From assembly GCA_025736915.1 (NCBI GenBank), contig CP107049.1, positions 3,782,001 through 3,846,000 of the forward strand: a stretch of 64,000 nt of DNA, read 5' to 3'. Below the pieces are notes generated by a model, which made no database searches, was not told the origin of the DNA, and was given only the letters and a program-made list of their open reading frames with translations. This DNA comes from Acinetobacter nosocomialis (GTDB taxonomy: Bacteria; Pseudomonadota; Gammaproteobacteria; Pseudomonadales; Moraxellaceae). The translations under genes and the position numbers were made by a program. Below are positions 8,673 through 17,862 of the stretch, piece by piece; within the stretch, counting starts at the first letter, position 1, and the number at the start of each line of letters is the position of its first letter.

Positions 8673-9848
8673 TTGGCAAATCGAAAACTTAAAATAGGCA
8701 TTGTAGTTGGGGAAGTTTCTGGAGATACACTGGGTGTGAAACTCATGCGTAGCTTCCGGGAGCAAGGAATCGATGCTGAATTTGAGGGAATCGGTGGACC
8801 CCAAATGATTGCTGAAGGTTTTAACAGTTATTACTCAATGGAAACTCTGTCTGTGATGGGGATTGTTGAGGTTTTAAAAGACTTAAAAAAGCTATTCGCC
8901 GTTCGAGATGGTTTAATTAACCAATGGACTCAGCATCCAGTTGATATATTTATTGGTATTGATGCACCAGATTTTAATCTTAGACTTTCGAAAAGTATTA
9001 AAGAAAAGAGTCTTCCAATAAAAACAGTTCAATATGTCAGTCCGTCTGTTTGGGCGTGGCGCCAAGGGCGTGTTCATGGCATTAAGCAGAGCATAGATTT
9101 AGTACTTTGCTTATTTCCTTTTGAAAAAGTTTTCTATGAACGATACGAAGTTCCAGCAGCATTTGTAGGACATCCGCTAGCTAAACAATTGCCACTTGAG
9201 AACCCAATTCAAATTGCTAAGCAGCAATTAGGTCTTAATGAAAATCAGAAGCATATTGCTTTGTTACCAGGTAGTCGAAAAGGTGAAGTAGAGCGACTCC
9301 TTCCTATGCTGCTGGGTGCTGCTAATATTTTGCATACAAAATATCCAGACATCCAATTTTTAATTCCAGCAATTAATGATGCCCGTAAGCAACAGATTGA
9401 GCAGGGTGTTGAACAATTAGCACCTCATTTAAAGGCCTGCATTCATATTTTAGAAAATACTGATAGTGAATCTAAAATTGGCCGTATGGTCATGAATGCA
9501 AGTGATATTATCGCGTTAGCTTCTGGAACGGCGACATTAGAAGCTATGCTCATGCATAGACCAATGGTTACTTTCTATAAATTGCATTGGTTGACCTATA
9601 TAATTGCTAAGCTTTTAGTGAAAATTCCTTACTATTCTTTGCCTAATATTATTGCAGGTAAGAAAGTCATTGAAGAGTTGATACAAGCTGATGCAACACC
9701 AGAAAATTTAGCAGCTGAAATAGAAAAACTAATGAATGTTGAAACAGCCCAAATTCAAGTGATGCAACATTTAACCATGCATAAACAGCTTATTTCTGGA
9801 AATACAGAAGATCCTGTACAAGCCATTTTGCAATGTTTAAATCGCTAA
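8673..9848 (+). CDS. lpxB: Lipid-A-disaccharide synthase
   Basis: Joins UDP-2,3-diacylglucosamine and lipid X to form the lipid A disaccharide, at the inner face of the inner membrane (GT19 family). The 391-residue length is typical. Motifs visible are IGIVVGEVSGD at the N-terminus, IGIDAPDFN, YVSPSVWAWRQGR, ALLPGSRKGEVERLLP and the late ASGTATLEAML-x-x-P-MV block. The start must be TTG: the conserved IGIVVGEVSGD begins seven codons later and no ATG or GTG precedes it in frame. It is separated from lpxA/fabZ here, unlike the common lpxD-fabZ-lpxA-lpxB order. Its stop codon overlaps the stop of the convergent TetR gene by 4 bp. Confidence 0.96.
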   Translation: MANRKLKIGIVVGEVSGDTLGVKLMRSFREQGIDAEFEGIGGPQMIAEGFNSYYSMETLSVMGIVEVLKDLKKLFAVRDGLINQWTQHPVDIFIGIDAPDFNLRLSKSIKEKSLPIKTVQYVSPSVWAWRQGRVHGIKQSIDLVLCLFPFEKVFYERYEVPAAFVGHPLAKQLPLENPIQIAKQQLGLNENQKHIALLPGSRKGEVERLLPMLLGAANILHTKYPDIQFLIPAINDARKQQIEQGVEQLAPHLKACIHILENTDSESKIGRMVMNASDIIALASGTATLEAMLMHRPMVTFYKLHWLTYIIAKLLVKIPYYSLPNIIAGKKVIEELIQADATPENLAAEIEKLMNVETAQIQVMQHLTMHKQLISGNTEDPVQAILQCLNR

Positions 9849-10492
9849 TTTGTAAGATTTGGTTGGCTAATTGCTTTTAAGCCAGCTAAATAAAATTTCT
9901 TAAAATGTTCAACTAAATCGTGTAATGGCATCTGAGCAATATTTTTAAGCGGCTCAGGTGCTTGAGCATTTGGCCCTGCAATAATGAGCATCATACAAGG
10001 TGTCATCACGCTTAAAATACAAGGCAAAACAGCTGGATCATTTTCATCTAAACCAGCAACTTGACTAATGAGCCTACGAATAAGAAAAAATTTCCTCATA
10101 CCTGCAAGTTCAATAAAATTTAATAAATGCTCAGAAGGTGAAAAGAGTTCACGAATAAAGACTTTGCCATGCCAAACATCTTTTTCGGTTAATTTATGCA
10201 GCAAGGTCTCAAGTAATAAGCTTAGCTTTTCTTCTGGTGACTGAGTGCTTTCAACAAGTTCTAGTAAATATTTTTCATCTAGATAGTGAGCGTGAGCTTC
10301 CACTAAAACGGCTTGATATAGTCCATCTCGACCATCGAAGTGATAATTAATTGCAGCCAAATCGACATTCGCAGCGTTAGCAATTGTTTTGTTCGCTGTC
10401 TTTGCAAAACCATATTGGGCAATTAAAGGTCCTGCTGCCTCAATAATTTTGGACTTGGTTAAGTCACCATCACTTCGTCTAGATCTGGACAT
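9845..10492 (-). CDS. TetR-family regulator, CecR/YbiH type
   Basis: A 215-residue repressor with an N-terminal TetR helix-turn-helix (KSKIIEAAGPLIAQYGFAKT...IANAANVDLAAINYHF, about 14-57) and a C-terminal ligand domain of the CecR (DUF1956) kind. It is divergent from a YbhGFSR-like export operon, the same pairing as E. coli cecR-ybhGFSR, where CecR represses the efflux genes and influences cefoperazone and chloramphenicol sensitivity. Local autorepression through the 10558-10574 palindrome is inferred. Confidence 0.85.
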   Translation of the reverse strand: MSRSRRSDGDLTKSKIIEAAGPLIAQYGFAKTANKTIANAANVDLAAINYHFDGRDGLYQAVLVEAHAHYLDEKYLLELVESTQSPEEKLSLLLETLLHKLTEKDVWHGKVFIRELFSPSEHLLNFIELAGMRKFFLIRRLISQVAGLDENDPAVLPCILSVMTPCMMLIIAGPNAQAPEPLKNIAQMPLHDLVEHFKKFYLAGLKAISQPNLTN

Positions 10493-10557
10493 ATTTAAAC
10501 CTAATTTTTATTCACCATAAAAGTATATCTTTTATTCAAAGATTGGAGTAATTTAAA

Positions 10558-10574
10558 TTTAAATTGAATTTAAA
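10558..10574. promoter_or_regulatory. Candidate TetR/CecR operator palindrome
   Basis: TTTAAATTGAATTTAAA is a perfect 17-bp palindrome with a central G, in the 118-bp gap between the divergent regulator and the export operon. Related AT-rich half sites (AATTTGAATTTAA) follow at about 10582. The low complexity of the region makes a chance match possible. Confidence 0.4.
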
Positions 10575-10610
10575 CTAATAAAATTTGAATTTAATAAGAA
10601 GGCCAATAAG

Positions 10611-11630
10611 ATGAATAAAAAAGTAATTGCCATCGTCTTGGTTGTTATAGCTGTGGTTATCGTCGGCTTTTGGACATGGAAATATAATAATAAGAATCAA
10701 AAAGATAATGTATTAACTTTATATGGAAATGTTGATATTCGCCAAGTTTCACTTGCATTTGAACAGGCTGGCCGTATAGAGAAACTTTTAGTTCAAGAGG
10801 GCGATAAAGTTCAAGCAGGTCAAGTACTGGCGATCCTTAATACCAATGCATTACAAATTCAGGCAAAGCAAGTTCAAGCACAACTTAAAGCTCAACAAGA
10901 GGCAATTGTTAAACAAGACGTAGGAGCTCGTCCTGAAGAAATTACTCAAGCAAAAGCACAACTTGCATCTGCCCAAGCTGAACTTGATAAGACCAACAAA
11001 AATTTGCAACGCTTACAAACTTTGGTAAGTAGTACGGATGGTCGGGCAATTAGCCAACAAGAGCTAGACTATTCCAAAAGTAATAAAGATAGTGCCGAGG
11101 CAGCGGTCCGTGAAAGACAGGCCAATTTAGAGTTGATCATTAAAGGTGCCAGACAAGAAGATCGTGAAGCGACCAAAGCCCAGTATGAAGTAACTAAGGC
11201 TAATTTAGATCTAATTAACTATAACCTTACTCAGGCTGAACTAAAGTCTCCTGTAAATGCAGTGGTACGAGGGCGGTTACAAGAAGTTGGCGATATGACA
11301 ACTGCGCAAAAGGCCGTTTATACATTGGCTTTGACCGATCCCAAATGGATTCGGGTGTATGTAAACGAGCAAGATTTAAGCTCTATTAAAATGGGTGGCA
11401 CGGCTCAAGTTATTCGTGATTCTAATCCTAATCAGCCTATTAATGGAAAAATTGGCTATATATCTTCAGTGGCTGAGTTCACCCCTAAAACAGTACAGAC
11501 CGAAGAGATTAGAACAACACTGGTTTATGAGGTTAGGGTCTATGTAAATGATCCGAATGATCAATTGAAAATGGGTCAACCTGTGACTGTAAAAGTGCCA
11601 CTTGCTTCAGGTGAGAAAGCTCATGACTGA
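10611..11630 (+). CDS. ybhG: HlyD-family membrane fusion protein (YbhG-like)
   Basis: The periplasmic adaptor of an ABC exporter, 339 residues. One N-terminal membrane anchor (about 4-23) is followed by a biotinyl-lipoyl-like half (VSLAFEQAGRIEKLLVQEGDKVQ-GQVLA), a long Gln/Ala-rich coiled coil (about 80-200) and a beta-barrel domain (LKSPVNAVVRGRLQEVGDM onward). Length and motifs match E. coli YbhG (about 330 residues). It overlaps the next gene by 8 bp. AAGAAGG ahead of the ATG serves as ribosome site. Confidence 0.9.
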   Translation: MNKKVIAIVLVVIAVVIVGFWTWKYNNKNQKDNVLTLYGNVDIRQVSLAFEQAGRIEKLLVQEGDKVQAGQVLAILNTNALQIQAKQVQAQLKAQQEAIVKQDVGARPEEITQAKAQLASAQAELDKTNKNLQRLQTLVSSTDGRAISQQELDYSKSNKDSAEAAVRERQANLELIIKGARQEDREATKAQYEVTKANLDLINYNLTQAELKSPVNAVVRGRLQEVGDMTTAQKAVYTLALTDPKWIRVYVNEQDLSSIKMGGTAQVIRDSNPNQPINGKIGYISSVAEFTPKTVQTEEIRTTLVYEVRVYVNDPNDQLKMGQPVTVKVPLASGEKAHD

Positions 11631-13386
11631 TGAAAAAGCAGTGGTTCAAGTTAAAAATTTGTTCATGACTTTTAAGGCTGAGAGTAAAAAGACAGCAGAA
11701 ATTACGGCAATTGTTGATTTGAATATGCAAATTAACAAAGGAGAGCTTACAGCTTTAGTTGGTCCAGATGGTTCGGGGAAAACAACTTTATTAAGATTAA
11801 TTGCAGGGCTATATAAAGCCACTTCGGGTTCATTAAATGTACTTGGAATTGACGTGAGTAAAAATCCGCAAGCTGTACAAGACCGTATTAGCTATATGCC
11901 ACAACGCTTTGGACTATATGAGGATTTAAGCGTACAGGAAAATTTAGATTTATATGCCGACTTACATGGCGTTTCAAAGGATGTACGGGGGCAAAGGTTT
12001 AAGCGGTTATTGGAAATAACGGATCTTACTCAATTCACTCAACGTCTAGCAGGCCAACTTTCTGGTGGGATGAAACAAAAACTAGGGCTGGCATGTACTT
12101 TAGTTCGTTCCCCAGAATTGCTCTTACTTGATGAGCCTAGTGTTGGGGTGGATCCTCTATCAAGACGAGATTTATGGATCATTATTGAACAACTTGTTCA
12201 AGAAGCAAACTTAAGCGTAATTATAAGTACTGCTTATATGGATGAGGCAGAAAAATGTGCTCACGTGTATATCATGCATGAGGGAAAAATTTTAAAACAA
12301 GGTTCACCTGAACAATTAAAAGAAATAGCACATGGACAAACATGGAAAATAAAACTTTCAGAACAAATTAAAGCTCGGGCCTTACAAGCCGAGTTACTTG
12401 ATAACCATATAGAGATTATCGATGCTGTTCCAAAGGGTGAACAAGTAAACTTTATTAGTCGTCAAAAAGAGCTATCAGCTAATACTTTACCTGAAGGGCT
12501 AAAAGCCAATGCACGACCACCTGAACTTGAAGATGCATTTATGATGCTGTTGCAGCAGACTCAAAAGCAACCAAAACATATACCTATTTCTGAGCAAGCT
12601 TTTCAATTAGAACAAAACAATAATTTGAAATCAGAGCAACCTATCATTGTAGTTAAAGATTTAGTCCGAACTTTTGGAGATTTTACTGCTGTTGCCAATA
12701 CATCATTTGATGTTCAACGTGGCGAAATATTTGGGTTACTTGGACCAAATGGCGCGGGTAAAACGACAACTTTTCGAATGTTATGTGGATTACTCCCAGC
12801 AAGTAGTGGGTATCTAGAAGTTGCTGGTAAAAATTTACGCACAGCTCGTGCTGAGGCAAGGGCTAAAGTGGGGTACGTCTCTCAAAAATTTGCACTGTAT
12901 AGTAATTTAACTGTCTTAGAAAACTTGAAGTTTTTTGGGGGAGCTTATGGGTTGTCAGGCAAAAAACTAAATCAACAAATTGATAAAGCCTTACAGCAAT
13001 ATGATTTAAAGCCACATATTAAAAGTGGTGATTTACCAGGTGGGTATAAACAACGGCTATCTATGGCTGCTGCACTATTACATGAACCAGAAATTTTATT
13101 TTTAGACGAACCCACGAGCGGAATTGACCCGCTTGCACGGCGTTCATTTTGGTACAGCATTGGTGAACTTGCAAATCAGGGCATTACTATCATTATTACG
13201 ACGCATTTTATGGAGGAGGCAGAATATTGTGACCGCATTGCCATACAAGATGCTGGAAAGTTATTGGCCTTAGGTTCTCCCCAACAAGTCCGTAAATTGG
13301 CAAGTAAAGATAAACCTATTGCTGACATGAATGAGGCTTTTATAGCAATTGTGGAACAAGCACGCGCGTTAAGGCACGTTGGTTAG
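11623..13386 (+). CDS. ybhF: Tandem ABC ATPase of a YbhFSR-type exporter
   Basis: A 587-residue protein with two complete nucleotide-binding domains. Domain 1 (about 1-300) has Walker A GPDGSGKTT, signature LSGGMKQ and Walker B LLLLDEPSVGVD. Domain 2 (about 335-580) has Walker A GPNGAGKTT, a degenerate signature LPGGYKQ and Walker B LFLDEPTSGID. The Asp in the first Walker A and the LPGG signature suggest unequal sites, as in other YbhF proteins. The ATG at 11623 follows GGTGAG within the end of the fusion-protein gene; a TTG at 11602 is less likely. It should energise the two permeases encoded next. Confidence 0.92.
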   Translation: MTDEKAVVQVKNLFMTFKAESKKTAEITAIVDLNMQINKGELTALVGPDGSGKTTLLRLIAGLYKATSGSLNVLGIDVSKNPQAVQDRISYMPQRFGLYEDLSVQENLDLYADLHGVSKDVRGQRFKRLLEITDLTQFTQRLAGQLSGGMKQKLGLACTLVRSPELLLLDEPSVGVDPLSRRDLWIIIEQLVQEANLSVIISTAYMDEAEKCAHVYIMHEGKILKQGSPEQLKEIAHGQTWKIKLSEQIKARALQAELLDNHIEIIDAVPKGEQVNFISRQKELSANTLPEGLKANARPPELEDAFMMLLQQTQKQPKHIPISEQAFQLEQNNNLKSEQPIIVVKDLVRTFGDFTAVANTSFDVQRGEIFGLLGPNGAGKTTTFRMLCGLLPASSGYLEVAGKNLRTARAEARAKVGYVSQKFALYSNLTVLENLKFFGGAYGLSGKKLNQQIDKALQQYDLKPHIKSGDLPGGYKQRLSMAAALLHEPEILFLDEPTSGIDPLARRSFWYSIGELANQGITIIITTHFMEEAEYCDRIAIQDAGKLLALGSPQQVRKLASKDKPIADMNEAFIAIVEQARALRHVG

Positions 13387-13396
13387 GAGGTCTACA

Positions 13397-14521
13397 ATGA
13401 GCTTTGGATTTTGGAATCGATTGACAGCGTTAGTTCGTAAAGAAACTAAGCAGCTCATTCGTGATAAAAGCAGCCTCGGGATTGGACTGGTTTTGCCTGT
13501 TATTTTAATTCTACTGTTTGGTTATGGACTTTCTTTTGACTTAAATCAGGCCCGAGTCGGCGTTGTCGTTGATCAGTCCTCACCACAAATCAGTCAGGCT
13601 TTAGCTGGTTTAAATGGCTCACGATATTTAACCAGTCAAGAGTTTCATAATTTGCCTGAAGCAGAGCAGGCCATTCGAGATGGGGAAATTGATGCCATTT
13701 TGCATTTTCCTTCAGATTTCGCCACTCAGGCACAGCAAGGTAATGCAAAGGTTCAATTATTATTAAATGGTACATCCACCACCATAGCAACAGCCTTAGA
13801 AGGTTATGTTGCAGGTGCTTTAGCTACCGCGCCGTCTATACAAGTTGACCGTGGGCAAATATTAGCAACGTCAAGCGCCGTTAATATTGAACAACGAATA
13901 TGGTTTAACGAATCTGGTAACAGTACGTGGTTTTTAGTCCCTGGCTTAATGGTGCTCATTTTAACTTTAATTGGCGCATTTTTAACAGGGCTGCTCATTG
14001 CCCGTGAAAGAGAACGGGGAACTCTAGAAGCTTTATTTGTTACGCCTGTACGGCCATTTGAAATTGTATTAGCAAAACTCATTCCCTATGTGGTGGTCGG
14101 CATGATTGATATTGTGATCTGTATTGTTGCTGCATATTTTATTTTTGAAGTGCCTATGCGCGGTTCATTATTCTCAATTTTGTCGGCTTCATTTCTATAT
14201 TTAATTGTCTCGTTATTACTTGGTTTAACTATATCTGGCTTTGCTCAAAGTCAGTTTCAGGCAAGTCAAATTGCTTTATTGGCAAGTTTTATGCCCGCGC
14301 TGATGCTTTCTGGGTTTGTTTTTGATACGCGTAACTTACCTTTAGTGGTGCAAATTATTAGTCAGTTGCTTCCAGCTACGCATTTTATGATTTTAATTAA
14401 AACCTTATTTATGGGAGGTGATGATTGGAAGTTATGGTTCAAAGAGTGCGGTTTTCTGTTGGGATATATCGTTGTTTTGATATGTGCTGTGAACTTTTCA
14501 CTGAAAAAACGGTTGAGATAA
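13397..14521 (+). CDS. ybhS: ABC-2 type exporter permease (YbhS-like)
   Basis: A 374-residue ABC-2 permease. An N-terminal helix is followed by a large periplasmic domain (about 45-170) and five helices, with the ABC-2 signature around ARERERGTLEALFVTPVRPFEI. The start is fixed by a perfect AGGAGG eight bases before ATG 13397; the frame extends 18 bases further upstream but overlaps the ATPase gene. E. coli YbhS is of nearly the same length. It probably dimerises with the next permease. Confidence 0.92.
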   Translation: MSFGFWNRLTALVRKETKQLIRDKSSLGIGLVLPVILILLFGYGLSFDLNQARVGVVVDQSSPQISQALAGLNGSRYLTSQEFHNLPEAEQAIRDGEIDAILHFPSDFATQAQQGNAKVQLLLNGTSTTIATALEGYVAGALATAPSIQVDRGQILATSSAVNIEQRIWFNESGNSTWFLVPGLMVLILTLIGAFLTGLLIARERERGTLEALFVTPVRPFEIVLAKLIPYVVVGMIDIVICIVAAYFIFEVPMRGSLFSILSASFLYLIVSLLLGLTISGFAQSQFQASQIALLASFMPALMLSGFVFDTRNLPLVVQIISQLLPATHFMILIKTLFMGGDDWKLWFKECGFLLGYIVVLICAVNFSLKKRLR

Positions 14522-14525
14522 AGTT

Positions 14526-15644
14526 ATGTGGCAGCAACTAATTGCTTGGCTAAAACATTTAAGTTTTTTGGTTAAAAAAGAATTCTTAACCATTTTTAGT
14601 GACCCTGCAAATAGAGTCATTCTATTTGCACCCGCACTGATGCAAGCGCTTTTGTTTGGTTATGCTGCTACTTATGATGTTAACCATGTGGATTATGCAA
14701 TTTTAGACCAGAGCAATGGGCAGATCTCTCATGAACTCATCTCAAAACTAGATGGCTCGGGTATTTTTAAACGTGTTGCAACACTTGAATATACTAGTCA
14801 AATCAAACAAGTTATTAATAATCGTCAGGCATTGGTTGTAATTACGATTCCATCAGATTTTGAAGACAAATTAAATAACAACCAAAGTTCATCTATACAG
14901 GTGATTGTTGATGGCAGGAACTCATCAACTGCTGTTGTAGCTGGTTCATATCTAAATAAAATTGTTGGTCAGTTTAATCAGCAAAAATTTAACTCAGCTT
15001 TGCCGATTAGCCTTGAAACAAGAACATGGTACAACCCAAATCAAGAGTCGCGATGGAGCCTCATGCCTTCATTAATTGCGGCCTTAAGTATGATGCAAAC
15101 ATTACTTTTATCCGCTTTATCGGTCGCGCGTGAACGTGAGCAAGGTACATTTGATCAGTTATTAGTGACACCGTATACACCATTACAAATTATGATTGGT
15201 AAAGCCTTACCGCCAATTTTTGTAGGGCTGATGCAATCAACCATTATTTTATTGATTATTTTGTTCTGGTTTAAAATTCCCATGAATGGCTCTATTGGGC
15301 TGCTTTATTTTGGTTTATTGAGTTTTAATGTGGCTGTAGTTGGTGTGGGCTTATCAATTTCGGCATTATCTTTAAATATGCAACAAGCCATGCTTTTTAC
15401 TTTTTTATTGATTATGCCTTTGATGTTGCTTTCAGGTTTATTAACTCCTGTAGAAAACATGCCGGAAGCATTGCAAATAGCAACGTACGCAAATCCTTTA
15501 AGGTTTGGAATTAACTTGGTACAACGAGTTTATTTGGAAGGTGCAAGCTTTGCACAAGTCAAATTCAACTTTATTCCAATGATCATACTTGGACTGGTCA
15601 CTTTACCTTTGGCAGCTTGGCTATTTAGAAACAGATTATCTTAA
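14526..15644 (+). CDS. ybhR: ABC-2 type exporter permease (YbhR-like)
   Basis: A 372-residue second permease with the same design as its neighbour: an N-terminal helix, a periplasmic domain (about 45-170), the ABC-2 signature VAREREQGTFDQLLVTPYTPLQI and terminal helices with LLSGLLTPVENMPE. It starts 4 bp after the YbhS stop. Substrates of YbhGFSR-type pumps proposed elsewhere include cephalosporins, chloramphenicol, tetracycline and cations; none can be deduced from this sequence. Confidence 0.92.
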   Translation: MWQQLIAWLKHLSFLVKKEFLTIFSDPANRVILFAPALMQALLFGYAATYDVNHVDYAILDQSNGQISHELISKLDGSGIFKRVATLEYTSQIKQVINNRQALVVITIPSDFEDKLNNNQSSSIQVIVDGRNSSTAVVAGSYLNKIVGQFNQQKFNSALPISLETRTWYNPNQESRWSLMPSLIAALSMMQTLLLSALSVAREREQGTFDQLLVTPYTPLQIMIGKALPPIFVGLMQSTIILLIILFWFKIPMNGSIGLLYFGLLSFNVAVVGVGLSISALSLNMQQAMLFTFLLIMPLMLLSGLLTPVENMPEALQIATYANPLRFGINLVQRVYLEGASFAQVKFNFIPMIILGLVTLPLAAWLFRNRLS

Positions 15645-15655
15645 ATATATTAATT

Positions 15656-15682
15656 AAAAAGCCCCATTTTAGGGGCTTTAAA
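15656..15682. terminator. Bidirectional terminator after the Ybh-type operon
   Basis: AAAGCCCC/GGGGCTTT stem with a short loop and A/T tracts on both sides, between convergent genes. Confidence 0.8.
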
Positions 15683-15689
15683 ATTTCAC

Positions 15690-16559
15690 TTATGCACGTA
15701 CGATCAGCTCGTAACCCGTATATTTACGGATATTAATGACACCAATATCAAAGATTAAATATTGTCCTTTAATGCCTTGTAATACACCACGAATTTTTGG
15801 TGTTTTATCTAGGTTTAAAGACTTAATTTTTTCAGGATATTGTTCAACTGGATAAACAAACTCACGTGGCAATTCATTTTCTAGTAGTTCAACCGTTTCG
15901 TTAAATTCAAGGTTTTGACTAAATTCTTCACGAATAGATTGAATTTTAGGTGCAAACTCTTCAATTAACTGATCACGTTGTTCAACCATATTTAAAGGTT
16001 CAGCCTCACCCTTAAGGAGTTTACGCCAGTCAGTTTTATCAGCAATTAAAGAGCCAAACATGGTTTCAAGCTGACCAGATAAACGACGTGATCCAACCTT
16101 TAAAATAGGTAAGGCTTGAGTTGCCCCTTGATCTAACCAACGACCTGGCATATGACTAACGCGAGTAATACCTACTTTTAGAGCACTTGAGTTTGCCAAA
16201 TATACAATATGAGGTTGGAAACACACACTGTGGGCAAAGTCATCTTCACGACATGTACCCAAGTGGTAGTGGCATGTTTCAGGTTTCATAATGCAAAGGT
16301 CACATTCAGCTTTTGTTTTAAAACATTTAAAGCAGTGACCTTGAGAATAAGACTTCGGTGTTTTGGTGCCACAAGATGTGCAATAAATATTACCTGTCCA
16401 TTCGATTTCTAGTTCTTGTCCTAAATTAAAAGGAAGATCAATTTCTGAACGGTCTAATACAAATTTGTATTCAACATTTGCCTTGGTTGTCTGTTGATCA
16501 GTTACACTAGCATCTTTTAGGCCTGCATGCATTTTATGGCAAATGCCTTGTAGTTCCAT
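15690..16559 (-). CDS. DUF2797 protein with N-terminal zinc ribbon
   Basis: A 289-residue protein of unknown function. Cysteine/histidine pairs occur in the order CTSC, C-x2-C, C-x2-C and C-x3-H-x-H-x3-C (about residues 62-105), indicating bound zinc. The following tract IVYLANSSALKVGITR...RWLDQGA (about 120-150) resembles the central strands and helix of GIY-YIG-type folds (hydrophobic-Y-L, then K-V-G-I-T, then an Arg-bearing helix), though this is by eye. The ATG at 16559 (MELQGICHKM) is preferred over an in-frame TTG at 16583. Nucleic-acid binding is plausible but unproven. Confidence 0.8.
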   Translation of the reverse strand: MELQGICHKMHAGLKDASVTDQQTTKANVEYKFVLDRSEIDLPFNLGQELEIEWTGNIYCTSCGTKTPKSYSQGHCFKCFKTKAECDLCIMKPETCHYHLGTCREDDFAHSVCFQPHIVYLANSSALKVGITRVSHMPGRWLDQGATQALPILKVGSRRLSGQLETMFGSLIADKTDWRKLLKGEAEPLNMVEQRDQLIEEFAPKIQSIREEFSQNLEFNETVELLENELPREFVYPVEQYPEKIKSLNLDKTPKIRGVLQGIKGQYLIFDIGVINIRKYTGYELIVRA

Positions 16560-16598
16560 AAAGTTTAAACTCACATCTTTCAATTAAGGGTTGCAGTT

Positions 16599-17060
16599 AT
16601 GGCTGAACAAAATGTCATCACTTCTATGCTAGACGATTTATCAAACGAACAGCCCATTCATACTGCACTTTGTATTGGCCAGAAAATTGACCAGAATAAC
16701 GCAATTCAATGGCACTATTTTACCGTACCTGAGCTTTTAAGTCTGCCTTTTACTCAGCGTTATGATTTGGGTTTTGTATTGTTTTATACAGATGAAATGC
16801 AAAACATTAGCGATGTGCAAAAATCACAATTATTAGTAAAGTTAAGAGATTTATTAGCAAAACGAATTGTTGTAGTCAGCAAACGCAGTGATGAACAGTT
16901 ATTACGTTCTTTAGGTTTCACGCAACTCATTGATAAAACTTCACATGATAGTGATTTCGCTTTATGGCAATTTAACATCTTGACCTATAAACATGTTCCA
17001 GACTGGTTTAACTCAAAGTTTTGGGCAAACCCGGAAAATTGGAATAAATTCCGCTGGTAA
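16599..17060 (+). CDS. Conserved hypothetical protein (probably DUF6231)
   Basis: A 153-residue soluble protein without signal peptide. The middle (FVLFYTDEMQ...RIVVVSKRSDEQLLRSLGF, about 60-115) looks like an alpha/beta Rossmann-like half, and the C-terminus is Trp-rich (WFNSKFWANPENWNKFRW). The DUF number is from memory and uncertain. It starts 39 bp from the divergent DUF2797 gene, so the two share a promoter region. Confidence 0.75.
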   Translation: MAEQNVITSMLDDLSNEQPIHTALCIGQKIDQNNAIQWHYFTVPELLSLPFTQRYDLGFVLFYTDEMQNISDVQKSQLLVKLRDLLAKRIVVVSKRSDEQLLRSLGFTQLIDKTSHDSDFALWQFNILTYKHVPDWFNSKFWANPENWNKFRW

Positions 17061-17159
17061 AAGGCCACTAAATCTCTTTCAAAATTTAACAATTTCGCTT
17101 TTGCTGTCTTAACAGAAAAACGCGTATGCTCATGTATAAACCATACATAAGAGTTACAC

Positions 17160-17753
17160 ATGACAAATTTAAGCAAGATTGTAGAAGTTTTAGCTCAACA
17201 AGCTTTAGGTGGGAACCAGCAAGCATCAGGTCAAGGTGGTTTAGGTGGAATTTTAGGTTCAGTACTCGGACAAATGGGGGGCAATACTTCTTCTGGCGCA
17301 CAAGGTGGTCTTGGAGGCGTACTAGGTTCTGTATTAGGTCAAGTGACTGGAAATAATAATAACGCACCTCAAGCAGGTGGCGGCGTACAAAGTTTATTAA
17401 TTGCAGTTGTACCTTTAATCTTAGGTTGGGTGCAGCAACAAGGTGGTTTACAGGCTGCTTTAGAAAAGTTAAAAGGAGCTGGTTTTGGCAGTCAAGTTCA
17501 AAGTTGGGTTGACCCAAATCAAAGTAATAGTGAAGTTCCAACTCAACAATTACAAAGCTTATTTAACCCAGCAGATATTGAACAAGTTGCCCAGCAGGCT
17601 CAAGCGCCAAAAGAACAAGTTTATGGTGCGATTGCTTCTGTCTTACCGCAGGTTATTGATTCTTTAACACCTCAGGGTGACAGTACAGACCACCAGGAAG
17701 CTAATCAAGACATTCAAAATGTGATGAATCTAGTAAGTGGTTTCTTAAAATAA
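17160..17753 (+). CDS. YidB-like DUF937 protein
   Basis: A 197-residue protein. Residues about 20-70 contain two copies of a Gly-rich unit (QGGLGGILGSVLGQ and QGGLGGVLGSVLGQ, 21-23 residues apart), followed by the YidB/DUF937 hallmark of a short hydrophobic segment, LGWVQQQGGLQAAL and a helical C-terminal part (LFNPADIEQVAQQ...LPQVIDSLTP). The function of the family is not established. It has a private strong terminator. Confidence 0.82.
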   Translation: MTNLSKIVEVLAQQALGGNQQASGQGGLGGILGSVLGQMGGNTSSGAQGGLGGVLGSVLGQVTGNNNNAPQAGGGVQSLLIAVVPLILGWVQQQGGLQAALEKLKGAGFGSQVQSWVDPNQSNSEVPTQQLQSLFNPADIEQVAQQAQAPKEQVYGAIASVLPQVIDSLTPQGDSTDHQEANQDIQNVMNLVSGFLK

Positions 17754-17765
17754 GATATAAATTTT

Positions 17766-17797
17766 AAAAAGCCGATAATTCTTATATCGGCTTTTTT
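17766..17797 (+). terminator. Terminator after the YidB-like gene
   Basis: GCCGATA/TATCGGC stem at 17771-17791, preceded by AAAAA and followed by TTTTTT. Confidence 0.85.
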
Positions 17798-17808
17798 AGT
17801 CGGCACAA

Positions 17809-17840
17809 TAAAATAAAAGGGCAGAAGCCCTTTTATTTTA
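17809..17840 (-). terminator. Terminator of the porin gene
   Basis: A perfect 14-bp stem (17809-17822 with 17827-17840) and AGAA loop; on the minus strand the stem ends in a T-rich run. Confidence 0.8.
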
Positions 17841-17862
17841 GATCTGAATCAAACATAACTGA

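Noticed and set aside
17086..17541. 151-codon minus-strand frame opposite the YidB-like gene
   Set aside because: Repetitive Leu/Gln-rich shadow of the Gly-rich repeats; the plus-strand protein matches a known family.
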